From Shimia litoralis (GTDB lineage Bacteria > Pseudomonadota > Alphaproteobacteria > Rhodobacterales > Rhodobacteraceae): 44,819 nt of DNA. The notes beneath the pieces are model-generated. The model made no database searches and was not told where the DNA came from. It worked only from the letters and a program-made list of their open reading frames with translations. Shown one piece after another: positions 1 through 8,039 of the stretch. The stretch lies in NCBI RefSeq assembly GCF_005518135.1, contig NZ_SULI01000024.1:1-44819 (forward strand), read 5' to 3'. The translations under genes and the position numbers were made by a program. Position 1 is the stretch's first letter; every line of letters starts with the position of its first letter.

Positions 1-1
1 C

Positions 2-583
2 TTGTATCCATTCAATCGGGTTGGATACATCTTAGCACGCTGTCCGAATTTGCCGGACCACTTCATAGATCCGTCCACACTTTCTAATCGTTTAGCGGAC
101 ACACGATATAAGGCGTTTTCGAAGGCCTTCGGATTTGGGGATTTCGACACAGCAAGAACACAGCTTTCTGATTTTGCACAGGAAATTACAAATCTATACC
201 AAACGCGCCAGTTCGAAGAAGCCGTTGGCGTTCAAGATTCAGATTTACGGCTGGCGCTAAATGCCAAACGCGAACTGGGTTCGATTTCGTCGGGAACAGG
301 CAGTGACAATACCAAATGGTTTACGATTATGGGCTCAGCCCCACTTAGATCTGTATTTGAGACAGCCTTTGGACTGCCGAGCAGTTTTGGAAAGCTTGAT
401 ATTGATAAGCAACTCGAAGTTTTTCAGCAAAAATCTGAGAAGCTGTTTGGAAGTAGTGCTGTAAGCAATTTTTCGGACGATACTGCACAGGAAGCTCTGG
501 TCGAGCGGTATCTGCTCATGTCCCAAATTTCGAATTCAGCCTCTGCATCATCCGCAGAAATTGCGCTCACGCTCCTTAGTTAA
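2..583 (+). CDS. DUF1217 family protein, 5'-truncated by window edge
   Basis: The 193 visible residues resemble the C-terminal two thirds of DUF1217 proteins, which are usually about 260-280 residues. The clearest family block is the stretch NRLADTRY followed by AFGFGD near residues 28-46. Function is unproven; in alphaproteobacteria the family is often encoded among flagellar genes, so a flagellar role is an inference from family context only. The reading frame is open to the window start, so the beginning of the gene is missing. The first 20 or so residues fit the family less well than the rest, so a frameshift or divergent segment there cannot be excluded. The gene ends at TAA and is followed by a long gene-free gap. 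Confidence 0.55.
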   Translation: MYPFNRVGYILARCPNLPDHFIDPSTLSNRLADTRYKAFSKAFGFGDFDTARTQLSDFAQEITNLYQTRQFEEAVGVQDSDLRLALNAKRELGSISSGTGSDNTKWFTIMGSAPLRSVFETAFGLPSSFGKLDIDKQLEVFQQKSEKLFGSSAVSNFSDDTAQEALVERYLLMSQISNSASASSAEIALTLLS

Positions 584-1039
584 TCAGTTCGCTCTTTGTT
601 TAAATATGCATTGTGGCAACCCAGTAGTCGCTTGTTTTCCTAGCTTGCCCTGCTCGACGCACGGACACTAATGACCTCTCAGCTTTGAATGCGGGACCCC
701 ATCAGTGGGAGACCAACAGATACATACTGAAAGAGAATTTCTTAAACTTTCAGTATGTTGAGCCATTTCTGCGCCAACAACCCCGACGTATCATTGCAAT
801 CTGAGGGATACATTCCCCAGAACAAGCATTTTCCAGTGACATGAATTGATGGCGGCCTGCGACAGAACGAATAGGGATATATTCAGAAATCACGCACCCT
901 AAAGTAAGGGGCATCCCTGAACCCTAGGACCAAACCCTCTCAAATTGGGCAAAGTGCCTTTTGATAGAGTTTGCAAGCAGAGAAAACCTTCTGTAGAAAT
1001 TTAGAAAAATATCGACGCATCATATTTCGCGTCAGAGAG
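584..1039. other. Gene-free gap (456 bases)
   Basis: No convincing coding sequence is seen on either strand between the DUF1217-like gene and the first glycosyltransferase. The one clear structure is a 12-bp perfect inverted repeat at 722-758. The extreme 3' part could be coding if the glycosyltransferase starts at the TTG at 971 instead of the GTG at 1040. Confidence 0.6.
722..758. repeat. 12-bp perfect inverted repeat with 13-base spacer
   Basis: ACATACTGAAAG (722-733) is matched exactly by its reverse complement CTTTCAGTATGT (747-758), separated by AT-rich AGAATTTCTTAAA. It could be an operator for a dimeric regulator or an RNA hairpin. There is no run of T directly after it, so a classical intrinsic terminator is less likely. 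Confidence 0.6.
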
Positions 1040-1846
1040 GTGAGTAATAGACGTCCTGTCGCGTCGCTTTGGATCGGCGAAAAACTTCACTATTTGAATC
1101 AGCTTTGTCTTAAAAGCCATGTATTGGCGGGGCATCCAACAACCCTGTATTGCACAGACAAGGTGGACAACGCGCCAGAAGGTGTCGAGGTACGACCAGC
1201 TTCGGAAATCATGGATTTGGATATGCAGCTTGTTGCAGATACAAGCGCGTCTTTTCTCTCAAATGTATTTCGCTACAAAATGATCCAGAAAACTGGGGCT
1301 ATCTGGATTGATTGCGACGCATTCTGCCATAAACCCTTCCCTGATGACCTCGAATATATCTTTGGCGTTCATGGTCTTTTGGGGGCTTTGAATTGTGGAG
1401 TTGTCGCCTTACCGCAAGAATGCGAATTGATGGACCAGCTCCTTGATTATTACGACAACCTGCCAGATTATCCGCCTTGGTGGAACAAAAACCAACGCCG
1501 TAAATACGACCGCCTTGACGAAAAAATGAGCCACGGCGCACGCATCTACAAGGCTGAACGTACGGCATTTGGCCCGCAAGCTTTTACCTATTTTGCTAAG
1601 CAAACGGGTCAGTTTGAAAAGGCCATGGAGCGTGATGTACTTTACCCTGTTCCGTTCCAGTTGAACGACATCTTTTATGACCCTTATGGAAATGTCGAAG
1701 GGCACTTTACGGAAAACACGTTGTCTGTGCACCTTTACACCAATGGCACCAAACCATGGTGGGAGAAACATGTTCCGATGCCCGGTTCATACGCAGCGCG
1801 CATGTGCGACCAGATCGGCATCGACCCATCCAAGGCATTGAAATAA
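1040..1846 (+). CDS. Glycosyltransferase with DXD motif (Gb3-synthase/capsular type)
   Basis: Predicted cytoplasmic glycosyltransferase of 268 residues. The opening segment VASLWIGEKLHYLNQLCL and an IDCDAF block with D91-C92-D93, a DXD-type metal and nucleotide-sugar site, are the main evidence. ALNCGVVALP around 40 residues later fits the acceptor region of the DXD-containing sugar-transferase superfamily. The donor and acceptor are not predictable. I prefer the GTG at 1040, because homologous sequence begins just after it and a purine-rich AGAGAG abuts it; a TTG at 971 would add 23 unconvincing residues. It heads a run of glycan-related genes and lies 16 bases upstream of the next glycosyltransferase, suggesting one transcript. 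Confidence 0.75.
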   Translation: MSNRRPVASLWIGEKLHYLNQLCLKSHVLAGHPTTLYCTDKVDNAPEGVEVRPASEIMDLDMQLVADTSASFLSNVFRYKMIQKTGAIWIDCDAFCHKPFPDDLEYIFGVHGLLGALNCGVVALPQECELMDQLLDYYDNLPDYPPWWNKNQRRKYDRLDEKMSHGARIYKAERTAFGPQAFTYFAKQTGQFEKAMERDVLYPVPFQLNDIFYDPYGNVEGHFTENTLSVHLYTNGTKPWWEKHVPMPGSYAARMCDQIGIDPSKALK

Positions 1847-1862
1847 CACAGCGAGACTTCTT

Positions 1863-3665
1863 ATGAAGCTCAAACCGCATACAAGCCGGCACGGCGAGCT
1901 GCTTGCAATTTCAATGATGAAAGACGAAGCACCATTCCTGCTGGAGTGGTACGCCCATCATCTTGCTGTCGGGTTCACAAAAATACTTGTGTACACCAAC
2001 GATTGTTCCGACGGGACAGACGACATGCTGATCCGGCTCGAGGAGCTGGGGTTGGGATATCATCGCAGAAATGAGATTCCCGAGGGTATCAAACCACAGC
2101 CATCGGCCATGAAACACGCCCAAGTAGAGCCTGTCGTCAGAAATGCCGATTGGGTTCTCATGTTTGATGCGGATGAATTTTTGTCGATCAACTATGGGGA
2201 CGGCACGCTTGATCCAATGTTGGATGCCGCAGGCGATGCCAACGGCATCGTCATCACATGGCGCATCTTTGGGTCTGGCAATGTGATTGACTGGTCGCGA
2301 GACCCTGTCACCGAGCAATACCTTTATGCTGCGCCACCAACCTGGAACAAGGGATGGGGGGTAAAAACGCTCTTTAAGTTTGACCACGAGTATTGGAAGC
2401 TTGGCATCCACCGTCCATCAATAAAGAGAAAGCACTTGGACGATGGGTTCCCTGACACAGTAAAGTGGCTCAATGGTTCTGGTCTTCCGATGGAAGACTA
2501 TTTCAAATTCCGTGGCTGGCGCTCTATTCGGCGTACCGTTGGGTACCAATGGGCACAACTCAACCACTATGCGGTCAAATCTGTCGACAGTTACGCAATC
2601 CGAAAGTTTCGCGGAAACGTTAACAACAAGAAAGACAAATACAACTCTGACTACTGGTCACTGCAGGATCGAAATGAAGTGCGCGACGAAAAAGTTCTAC
2701 GCTACTCTGATAGACGTCGGGCAATCATGGACGAACTTCTGACAGACCCAGTGCTGAACAAACTACATTTTGCTGCTCTCGAGAGAGTCGAAGCACGTCT
2801 TGAAGAGTATCGAAAAACCGACGCTTATGAGGCACTCAAGGCATCTTTGATTGAAGCCTTAAAAGTTCCTATTACGCAAATCAATGCCAAACCACCAAAG
2901 GCGCGGGATCCCGAAAAGATCAAAGCGTTGATGTCTCAGGTTGAAAAGAACAACGCGGAACGCCCTGTGAATGAGCGTCGCACCAAGCCCTCGGCAGAGT
3001 TTTCCGATGTAGAAGATGGCGGCGATGGCTTTGTACCCGGAGAGATCGATACCTCGGTAGAAACTGCGGTCGATTGGATTTCAAACCATGATATTTTTCT
3101 GCCAGCGGATGTACGTATCTTTGCCCAGAGCACCTTAGATCAGGTAATGCGCGGGAAATATCAAAGGCGACTGGCGCGTTGGACGGGACGCGTCGTTGAG
3201 GATGGCGACCGTATCTTGGATCTTGGCGCGGGTATTGGGTTTTTGTCATTCCTGACGCTCAAGCATTACCCCAATTGTCAGCTGTTGGTTCAGGAAGACC
3301 ATGCCTCTAGGCTGGCGTTGATGAAAGATGTCCTGAAACGGAACGCGCTTGATTTTGACACTCGATTGGGGTGGCACGAAAAACCAGTTGTTGACCCCAA
3401 CAGTGATACCACAACGATTGCGTCAATTGATGCGCTGATCAGAGTCACCCAACCCGCTGTGATCCGCGCCAGCCAAGAACCCATTGGTCGTCTCTTGGCT
3501 CAGCTTGATCTGGGCGTGACCAAACGAATTATGCTGACTGGGCCCGCTGCCAACGCTTTCAAACAAAGCAAAGTTTCAGGAGCTGATCTCGCGGAGAACG
3601 AAGACATAGGCATTGCCGAAGCTGTGGTCATCAATCGAACACCAGCAGTAAAGGCGACGAGTTAA
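1863..3665 (+). CDS. GT2-type glycosyltransferase fused to a methyltransferase-like domain
   Basis: A 600-residue two-domain protein. The N-terminal part (about residues 10-300) is a GT2-family (PF13704-like) transferase: LLAISMMKDEAPFLLEWY, then NDCSDGTDD, and the metal-binding DADEF near residues 101-105. A linker rich in charged residues follows (about 330-395). The C-terminal part (about 400-590) carries the SAM-binding glycine motif LDLGAGIGF near residue 452, as in FkbM-type methyltransferases, but the rest of that domain is divergent, so activity is uncertain. It probably transfers, and may methylate, a sugar on a surface glycan. It follows the previous transferase and ends 3 bases from an oppositely oriented GT2 paralogue. 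Confidence 0.8.
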   Translation: MKLKPHTSRHGELLAISMMKDEAPFLLEWYAHHLAVGFTKILVYTNDCSDGTDDMLIRLEELGLGYHRRNEIPEGIKPQPSAMKHAQVEPVVRNADWVLMFDADEFLSINYGDGTLDPMLDAAGDANGIVITWRIFGSGNVIDWSRDPVTEQYLYAAPPTWNKGWGVKTLFKFDHEYWKLGIHRPSIKRKHLDDGFPDTVKWLNGSGLPMEDYFKFRGWRSIRRTVGYQWAQLNHYAVKSVDSYAIRKFRGNVNNKKDKYNSDYWSLQDRNEVRDEKVLRYSDRRRAIMDELLTDPVLNKLHFAALERVEARLEEYRKTDAYEALKASLIEALKVPITQINAKPPKARDPEKIKALMSQVEKNNAERPVNERRTKPSAEFSDVEDGGDGFVPGEIDTSVETAVDWISNHDIFLPADVRIFAQSTLDQVMRGKYQRRLARWTGRVVEDGDRILDLGAGIGFLSFLTLKHYPNCQLLVQEDHASRLALMKDVLKRNALDFDTRLGWHEKPVVDPNSDTTTIASIDALIRVTQPAVIRASQEPIGRLLAQLDLGVTKRIMLTGPAANAFKQSKVSGADLAENEDIGIAEAVVINRTPAVKATS

Positions 3666-3668
3666 CCT

Positions 3669-4676
3669 CTAGTCGAAATAGCCAATTTGCTGCGCGACGG
3701 CTTCACCACGTTTTGAGCTAAGCACATCTTGCAACATCGTTTCGCGCAGCGAATACGACTCTTCATGCAACTCACGCAGTTGGGAATCCGCCAGAAATTC
3801 ATCCAATAGACCTCTGGCTTTTGGCGAGAGTTTAGATCCGGTTTTATCTGTATTCCCTATCCGGTTGGCCGTGTCCCAATACCGCTTGGATTGGCCAAGC
3901 CGCTCTGCATTTACGGCATCTCCACGATCAACCTTAAGCAAAAACTCTTCTTTGCTTTTGATTGAATAGTGGTTCACCTGCGCATATGTGCGCGTGCCAT
4001 TGGATGCTATGCCCTTTGATCCACTATCTGTAAAACCCGCTGGCAAACGCCCTCCTGCCCCATCAATCCAGGTCATGCCTGTCGTAGAAAAGTCAGGCGT
4101 CACAGGTCGATGCGGGCGTCGTGGACCTTGAATTGTATTGCGATACAGGGTCTTTACGGCGGTCAGAACGGTTCTGTTTTCCTTTTTCGCCGCAGCCAAG
4201 TCCGTTGCTGTTTGGGTAAATCGCCTTGTTACCAAATCGGGGCTCATCTTTGTGTGCCCGTTGCTATTGAATGCGATCGACGTAAACGACACCGCATCGG
4301 CGGGCCCAGTTGCCTCAAAGAACCCATCCAGATCGGAAACGCCGCGTTTTAGATTCAAAAATTCATCTGCATCCGTCACATAGAGCCAATCCGCGGCCTG
4401 ACAGCGGCCAAATTGACCAGCATACCGCAAGGCCATAATGTGCCACTTGCCACGGTCAGGGAACATCACTTTTGGATTGGGTTGATGCTTTACCTTGTGT
4501 GGCATCATCACCTCAAGCCGATCCAAAATACGATCAGTATTGTCAGAGCAGTCGTTGGAAAAGATCAACAAATCATCGATGCCCAGCGCAAAGTGGTGCG
4601 CCAACCACTCAAGAACATATGGGCCTTCATTCCGCATCACACTGATCATCAGAGTCTTTTCGCCATTGATGCTCAT
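3669..4676 (-). CDS. GT2-type glycosyltransferase (DADEF family)
   Basis: Predicted GT-A-fold glycosyltransferase of 335 residues. It starts with TLMISVMRNEGPYVLEWLAH, then NDCSDNTD and DADEFLNL near residues 100-107, the same motif set as the N-terminal domain of the neighbouring 1863-3665 gene, so the two are paralogues. The ATG at 4676 is chosen because AAGGA lies 8 bases upstream; the frame stays open further upstream but that extension (to 4976) does not resemble the family. It is transcribed against the flanking genes, tail to tail with the fusion gene and head to head with the GT90-like gene. Substrates are unknown. Confidence 0.8.
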   Translation of the reverse strand: MSINGEKTLMISVMRNEGPYVLEWLAHHFALGIDDLLIFSNDCSDNTDRILDRLEVMMPHKVKHQPNPKVMFPDRGKWHIMALRYAGQFGRCQAADWLYVTDADEFLNLKRGVSDLDGFFEATGPADAVSFTSIAFNSNGHTKMSPDLVTRRFTQTATDLAAAKKENRTVLTAVKTLYRNTIQGPRRPHRPVTPDFSTTGMTWIDGAGGRLPAGFTDSGSKGIASNGTRTYAQVNHYSIKSKEEFLLKVDRGDAVNAERLGQSKRYWDTANRIGNTDKTGSKLSPKARGLLDEFLADSQLRELHEESYSLRETMLQDVLSSKRGEAVAQQIGYFD

Positions 4677-4931
4677 GTGAAATATCCTTGGGGTCAGCCG
4701 GAAAGTCGGATTTTGTCTATTAATTTGCGTCACTTGGCGAACAAATGAAAGCGCCGGGCATTGGGCTGTTCGGATATCCTTTGCATCGTGTCTATTTTGC
4801 AGCAAAGGGCGCGCAATGATTGCGGAAATTTGGAAACCCCGATAATATATTGAAAAATTTGGCCGCTGAGCAGTGACGCGGCAAAAAGCAGGTCGTAATG
4901 CGACCGAAAATTGAGTGCATAGGGCGCAGGC
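4677..4931. promoter_or_regulatory. Divergent intergenic region between two glycosyltransferase genes
   Basis: This 255-base region separates divergently transcribed genes and must hold promoters for both. I see no operator or RNA structure I can support, apart from the AAGGA ribosome-binding site for the leftward gene at about 4685. Confidence 0.4.
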
Positions 4932-6056
4932 ATGATTTCGCGTGACGAATTTGTTGAGGCATCTATTGCCCATCAACTGGGGGACCTAAGTAACGTCTGC
5001 CTTTCAACAAACTTGCCGGCAATGAACTATGCCAAATCCGCATCGTCTGGCATGACCGTGTCTTGGGATCATCACCGCAACACGCCAGACGGCCACAATG
5101 GTTGGCTGATGGCGGACAGGCGTCTTCGCAAAACCGGAAACAAGGTTAATCGCGCCAAGGTGGCGGGCGCTTTGGGTCAGATCCTAGACCGCAGACCTTC
5201 TTATGATTTTCTGGTTGATATGGCCGATCACCGGGCGCGAAATTTGGTCATGGAAAACGGCCACTGCGCACCTGTTTTTTGTTTTAATCGCAAAATTGGC
5301 GCACATTCTGGCAGAATTCTTTGGCCCCTGCCCGAGTATCAAGACTTGGGGTCTGATGAGTTTTTAGGGGGCGCCGAACTGCGCGAAATTCCTTGGGCGC
5401 AAAAGTCACCAAACGTGGTGTGGCGCGGCACTGCTGGAAACTGGGGGCGGCTGGGTAAGTACGGTCGTGGACGGCCAATTCGGCTGTATGCTCTTCTTAA
5501 AAAACACAAATCTGGTCAGTTGACCCTCGAAGAGACACAGCGCACAATGATGACAATGGAACGTCAGAGGTTCCTTTTCGAACGATATGATGATCCCCGA
5601 TTTGACATCGGCTATACCAATTTTGGGGACTATGATCTTGATGCAGAACCGTTGCTGCAGCCATTTCGCAAGAGCCGCATGGCCCGCGCAGACCAGTGCG
5701 CCTTTAAATATCTGGCGGTTCTACCCGGATCAGACGTTGGATCGAATTTCTACTGGGTCATGAACAGCAGTTCTCTTGGGCTCGTCATGGAGCACGAATT
5801 CGAGAGCTTTGCATCTGCGCACTTTAAACCTTGGGTCCATTTTGTGCCCTTCAAAAAAGATCTATCGGACCTGAATGAACGCTTGGCGTGGTGCGATGCC
5901 AACCAAGACGCCTGCCAAAAGATGATCAAGCGCGCAAACGAGGTGTGCGACCTGCTCGCAGACGGCACCTTACGGGCTGAAATTCTTGACGAAGTCGTAA
6001 GCACCGTCGGCGCCCGCATTCTTTATGGCAACGAAAACCAAGTTGTTGGGAAATAG
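4932..6056 (+). CDS. CAP10/GT90-like glycosyltransferase
   Basis: A 374-residue protein resembling the CAP10 / glycosyltransferase family 90 group. Supporting segments are VVWRGTAGNWGRLG in the middle, and near the C-terminus KYLAVLPGSD followed by SNFYWVMNSSSLGLVME and the PWVHFVPFKKDLSDL block, which match the C-terminal GT90 signature with its donor-binding region. GT90 members transfer xylose, glucose or related sugars; the substrate here is unknown. There is no signal peptide or membrane segment, so it probably acts at the cytoplasmic face. The ATG at 4932 has only a weak ribosome-binding site. It begins the rightward run of glycan genes continuing to 13785. Confidence 0.8.
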   Translation: MISRDEFVEASIAHQLGDLSNVCLSTNLPAMNYAKSASSGMTVSWDHHRNTPDGHNGWLMADRRLRKTGNKVNRAKVAGALGQILDRRPSYDFLVDMADHRARNLVMENGHCAPVFCFNRKIGAHSGRILWPLPEYQDLGSDEFLGGAELREIPWAQKSPNVVWRGTAGNWGRLGKYGRGRPIRLYALLKKHKSGQLTLEETQRTMMTMERQRFLFERYDDPRFDIGYTNFGDYDLDAEPLLQPFRKSRMARADQCAFKYLAVLPGSDVGSNFYWVMNSSSLGLVMEHEFESFASAHFKPWVHFVPFKKDLSDLNERLAWCDANQDACQKMIKRANEVCDLLADGTLRAEILDEVVSTVGARILYGNENQVVGK

Positions 6057-6157
6057 GTGGCTATATCTGGCGGCAAGCACATGGCAAAACTGAGTATGTT
6101 ACGAGTTAGTACCCCAATCATGCACACAGGCACGAGTGTCTGGAAAGGAACGTAGAA

Positions 6158-7036
6158 ATGGCGCAAGCAAAGCTGTCGATATTTTTTGTCGTAGAGCCGC
6201 CAAAGTATCAAGATATGGGGTGTTATTTGGCTGCGTCTATCCGAAGCCAATTCGACGAGCCTTTGGACCTGATCGGCTATTGCCCAGAAGACACAATTGG
6301 AAATATGGATGCCCGCGCGCTGACTGTTTACAAGCAGTTGGGCGTTGATATCAGGCCGATCAAAACTTCGGGTAAGTTCGATCCCGCATATCCGCATGGC
6401 AACAAGATGCTTGCAGCACTTGAACCTCGTGACACGCCATATTCGGCGTTCATGGATTCCGATATGTTGTTTATCGGGAAAAATCAGTCACAGAACATGT
6501 ACCGCCAAGGACATGTCTCGGTCGCGCCGGCCACCTCTATGTATTGGACCGGCCAAGATATCTGGAACGATATCTACGCAGCGTGCGATATGGACATTCC
6601 CGAAGAGCGCATTTGGCTTTCTCGGCAACGCCGTCGCAAGCTCATGCCCTATTTTAACGCCGGGTTGATCGTGTTTCCAGAAGGCCCCTTGAACAGTGAC
6701 GGCGAAAGCTTTGCCGAAATTTGGTATCGCCTTGGCCAAACCGTCGACCAAATCGACATTATCAAAAAACGCCCATACCTTGACCAAATGACACTTCCTC
6801 TTGCGATTCAGGCCGCTGGGCTGAAATGGAATATTCTGCCAGAGGAACAGCATTTCATACTTGGTGGTGCATTGCGCGGCGTGCCCTTACCAGAACAGCA
6901 TGATATTGTGATGCTTCACTATAGAAACTTTGAAATTTTGCGAGAAGTCGGGCACTTGCGTACCGCCAAAAAAATGCTGGAGCAACAGATTGGTGTGCGG
7001 CGATTGGACAAGGTACAGGTAGACCCGAGCCTATAA
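6158..7036 (+). CDS. GT-A-type glycosyltransferase, uncharacterised
   Basis: A 292-residue protein with an N-terminal Rossmann-like strand (LSIFFVVEPP) and a DSD motif at residues 100-102 inside AFMDSDMLFI, the typical metal/donor site of GT-A sugar transferases. YFNAGLIVFPEG about 70 residues later resembles the acceptor-side segment of GT8-like families. A GGAAAGGA ribosome-binding site precedes the ATG. I cannot assign a family precisely. It lies 101 bases after the GT90-like gene and 4 bases before the hydrolase gene, so the hydrolase is probably co-transcribed. It may add a sugar to the same acceptor as its neighbours. Confidence 0.7.
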   Translation: MAQAKLSIFFVVEPPKYQDMGCYLAASIRSQFDEPLDLIGYCPEDTIGNMDARALTVYKQLGVDIRPIKTSGKFDPAYPHGNKMLAALEPRDTPYSAFMDSDMLFIGKNQSQNMYRQGHVSVAPATSMYWTGQDIWNDIYAACDMDIPEERIWLSRQRRRKLMPYFNAGLIVFPEGPLNSDGESFAEIWYRLGQTVDQIDIIKKRPYLDQMTLPLAIQAAGLKWNILPEEQHFILGGALRGVPLPEQHDIVMLHYRNFEILREVGHLRTAKKMLEQQIGVRRLDKVQVDPSL

Positions 7037-7040
7037 TACG

Positions 7041-7898
7041 ATGACAATGACAACGTTAATCACCCAACCGAGTTGGCAGCGCCGCACAGTTTACGACGGC
7101 GCGCTTATGCGCTTAGAGTATTTCGGTCCAGCGTCACCCGATCAGGTCATCGTCGTATTTCCACCATTTGACTTTCCGTTTGCTGACAATGGCCAAGGTT
7201 GGGGTGGAACCAGCTTTGCCAAACGCAACCTTGCCTATGTCTGCGTCTACAGCGCTAAACCTGACTGGTACCAGAACGCCGAATTCTTTGACGCAATGAA
7301 AGCCTGCCGCCGAGAAATTGGCGGCAATTCCCAAATTTCTGCTTATGGGTTTTCCATGGGGGCATATGGCGCATTGTTAGCTGGACGCACGCTTGATGCA
7401 GAACGCATCATCGCGGTAAGCCCTCAGGCCTCGATTGATCCCAAAGTCGCCACCTTCGAGCGCCGGTACGACAAGGAATGGTCAAATATGGACGGATGGC
7501 GCCATAACCTCGCGAGAGAGATGGATCACCACCGAGACTATTTTGTCGTCTTCGATCCGTTGCACCGCATGGACAAAATGCACGAGGGCCTGCTGCCCAA
7601 GCCTGCCGGATATAGACGCTGTATGATGCATGGTGTTGGACACGGCATACTCAAGGCCTGCGTCGAAATGGGCTTGCAGGACGAGCTATTCGATCTGGTG
7701 CATGGGAAAATTGAAGCAAATCAGTTCCGAACCGCGTTTCGCAGAAAGCGGCCAACAGGCTTTCGTTATCTACGAAAGGTCGGGTCCGAAATGCACGACC
7801 GCGGCCACAAAATCGCGCCCCTATTTCGCGATCTCGCGGCTGAATCCGGCTATGACCGATTGGTGCGGCGGTGGCAAAAATACTATAGCGCCGCCTAG
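7041..7898 (+). CDS. Alpha/beta hydrolase family protein
   Basis: A 285-residue predicted serine hydrolase. The nucleophile elbow G103-F-S105-M-G107 is in YGFSMGAYGAL, and a GHG segment with His201 near the C-terminal third could supply the catalytic histidine; the acid is not certain (D-containing VFDPLHRM is a candidate). No signal peptide is visible. The substrate is unknown; in this setting an acyl- or acetyl-esterase acting on a glycan or lipid-linked sugar is plausible but only inferred. It starts 4 bases after the preceding glycosyltransferase stop, consistent with one operon. A second in-frame ATG lies two codons downstream of the chosen start. Confidence 0.7.
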   Translation: MTMTTLITQPSWQRRTVYDGALMRLEYFGPASPDQVIVVFPPFDFPFADNGQGWGGTSFAKRNLAYVCVYSAKPDWYQNAEFFDAMKACRREIGGNSQISAYGFSMGAYGALLAGRTLDAERIIAVSPQASIDPKVATFERRYDKEWSNMDGWRHNLAREMDHHRDYFVVFDPLHRMDKMHEGLLPKPAGYRRCMMHGVGHGILKACVEMGLQDELFDLVHGKIEANQFRTAFRRKRPTGFRYLRKVGSEMHDRGHKIAPLFRDLAAESGYDRLVRRWQKYYSAA

Positions 7899-8039
7899 AA
7901 AACTTCGAACACGCATGGCTGTAGAAAATGCGTTAATATGTTGATGTTGCGGTATTCATTTTCGTCACGCATGATACGTTGACAGAGCAAGTTTGGCATC
8001 AAGTTCGCCTAACGTGACCCGAACGAAGGAAATGCAGCA

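Noticed and set aside
4677-4976. N-terminal extension of the leftward GT2 gene
   Set aside because: The extra residues lack family similarity, and a good ribosome-binding site precedes the ATG at 4676.
7908-7937. Inverted repeat ACGCAT/ATGCGT after the hydrolase gene
   Set aside because: Only 6 bp with an 11-base loop and no T-run; chance occurrence is likely.
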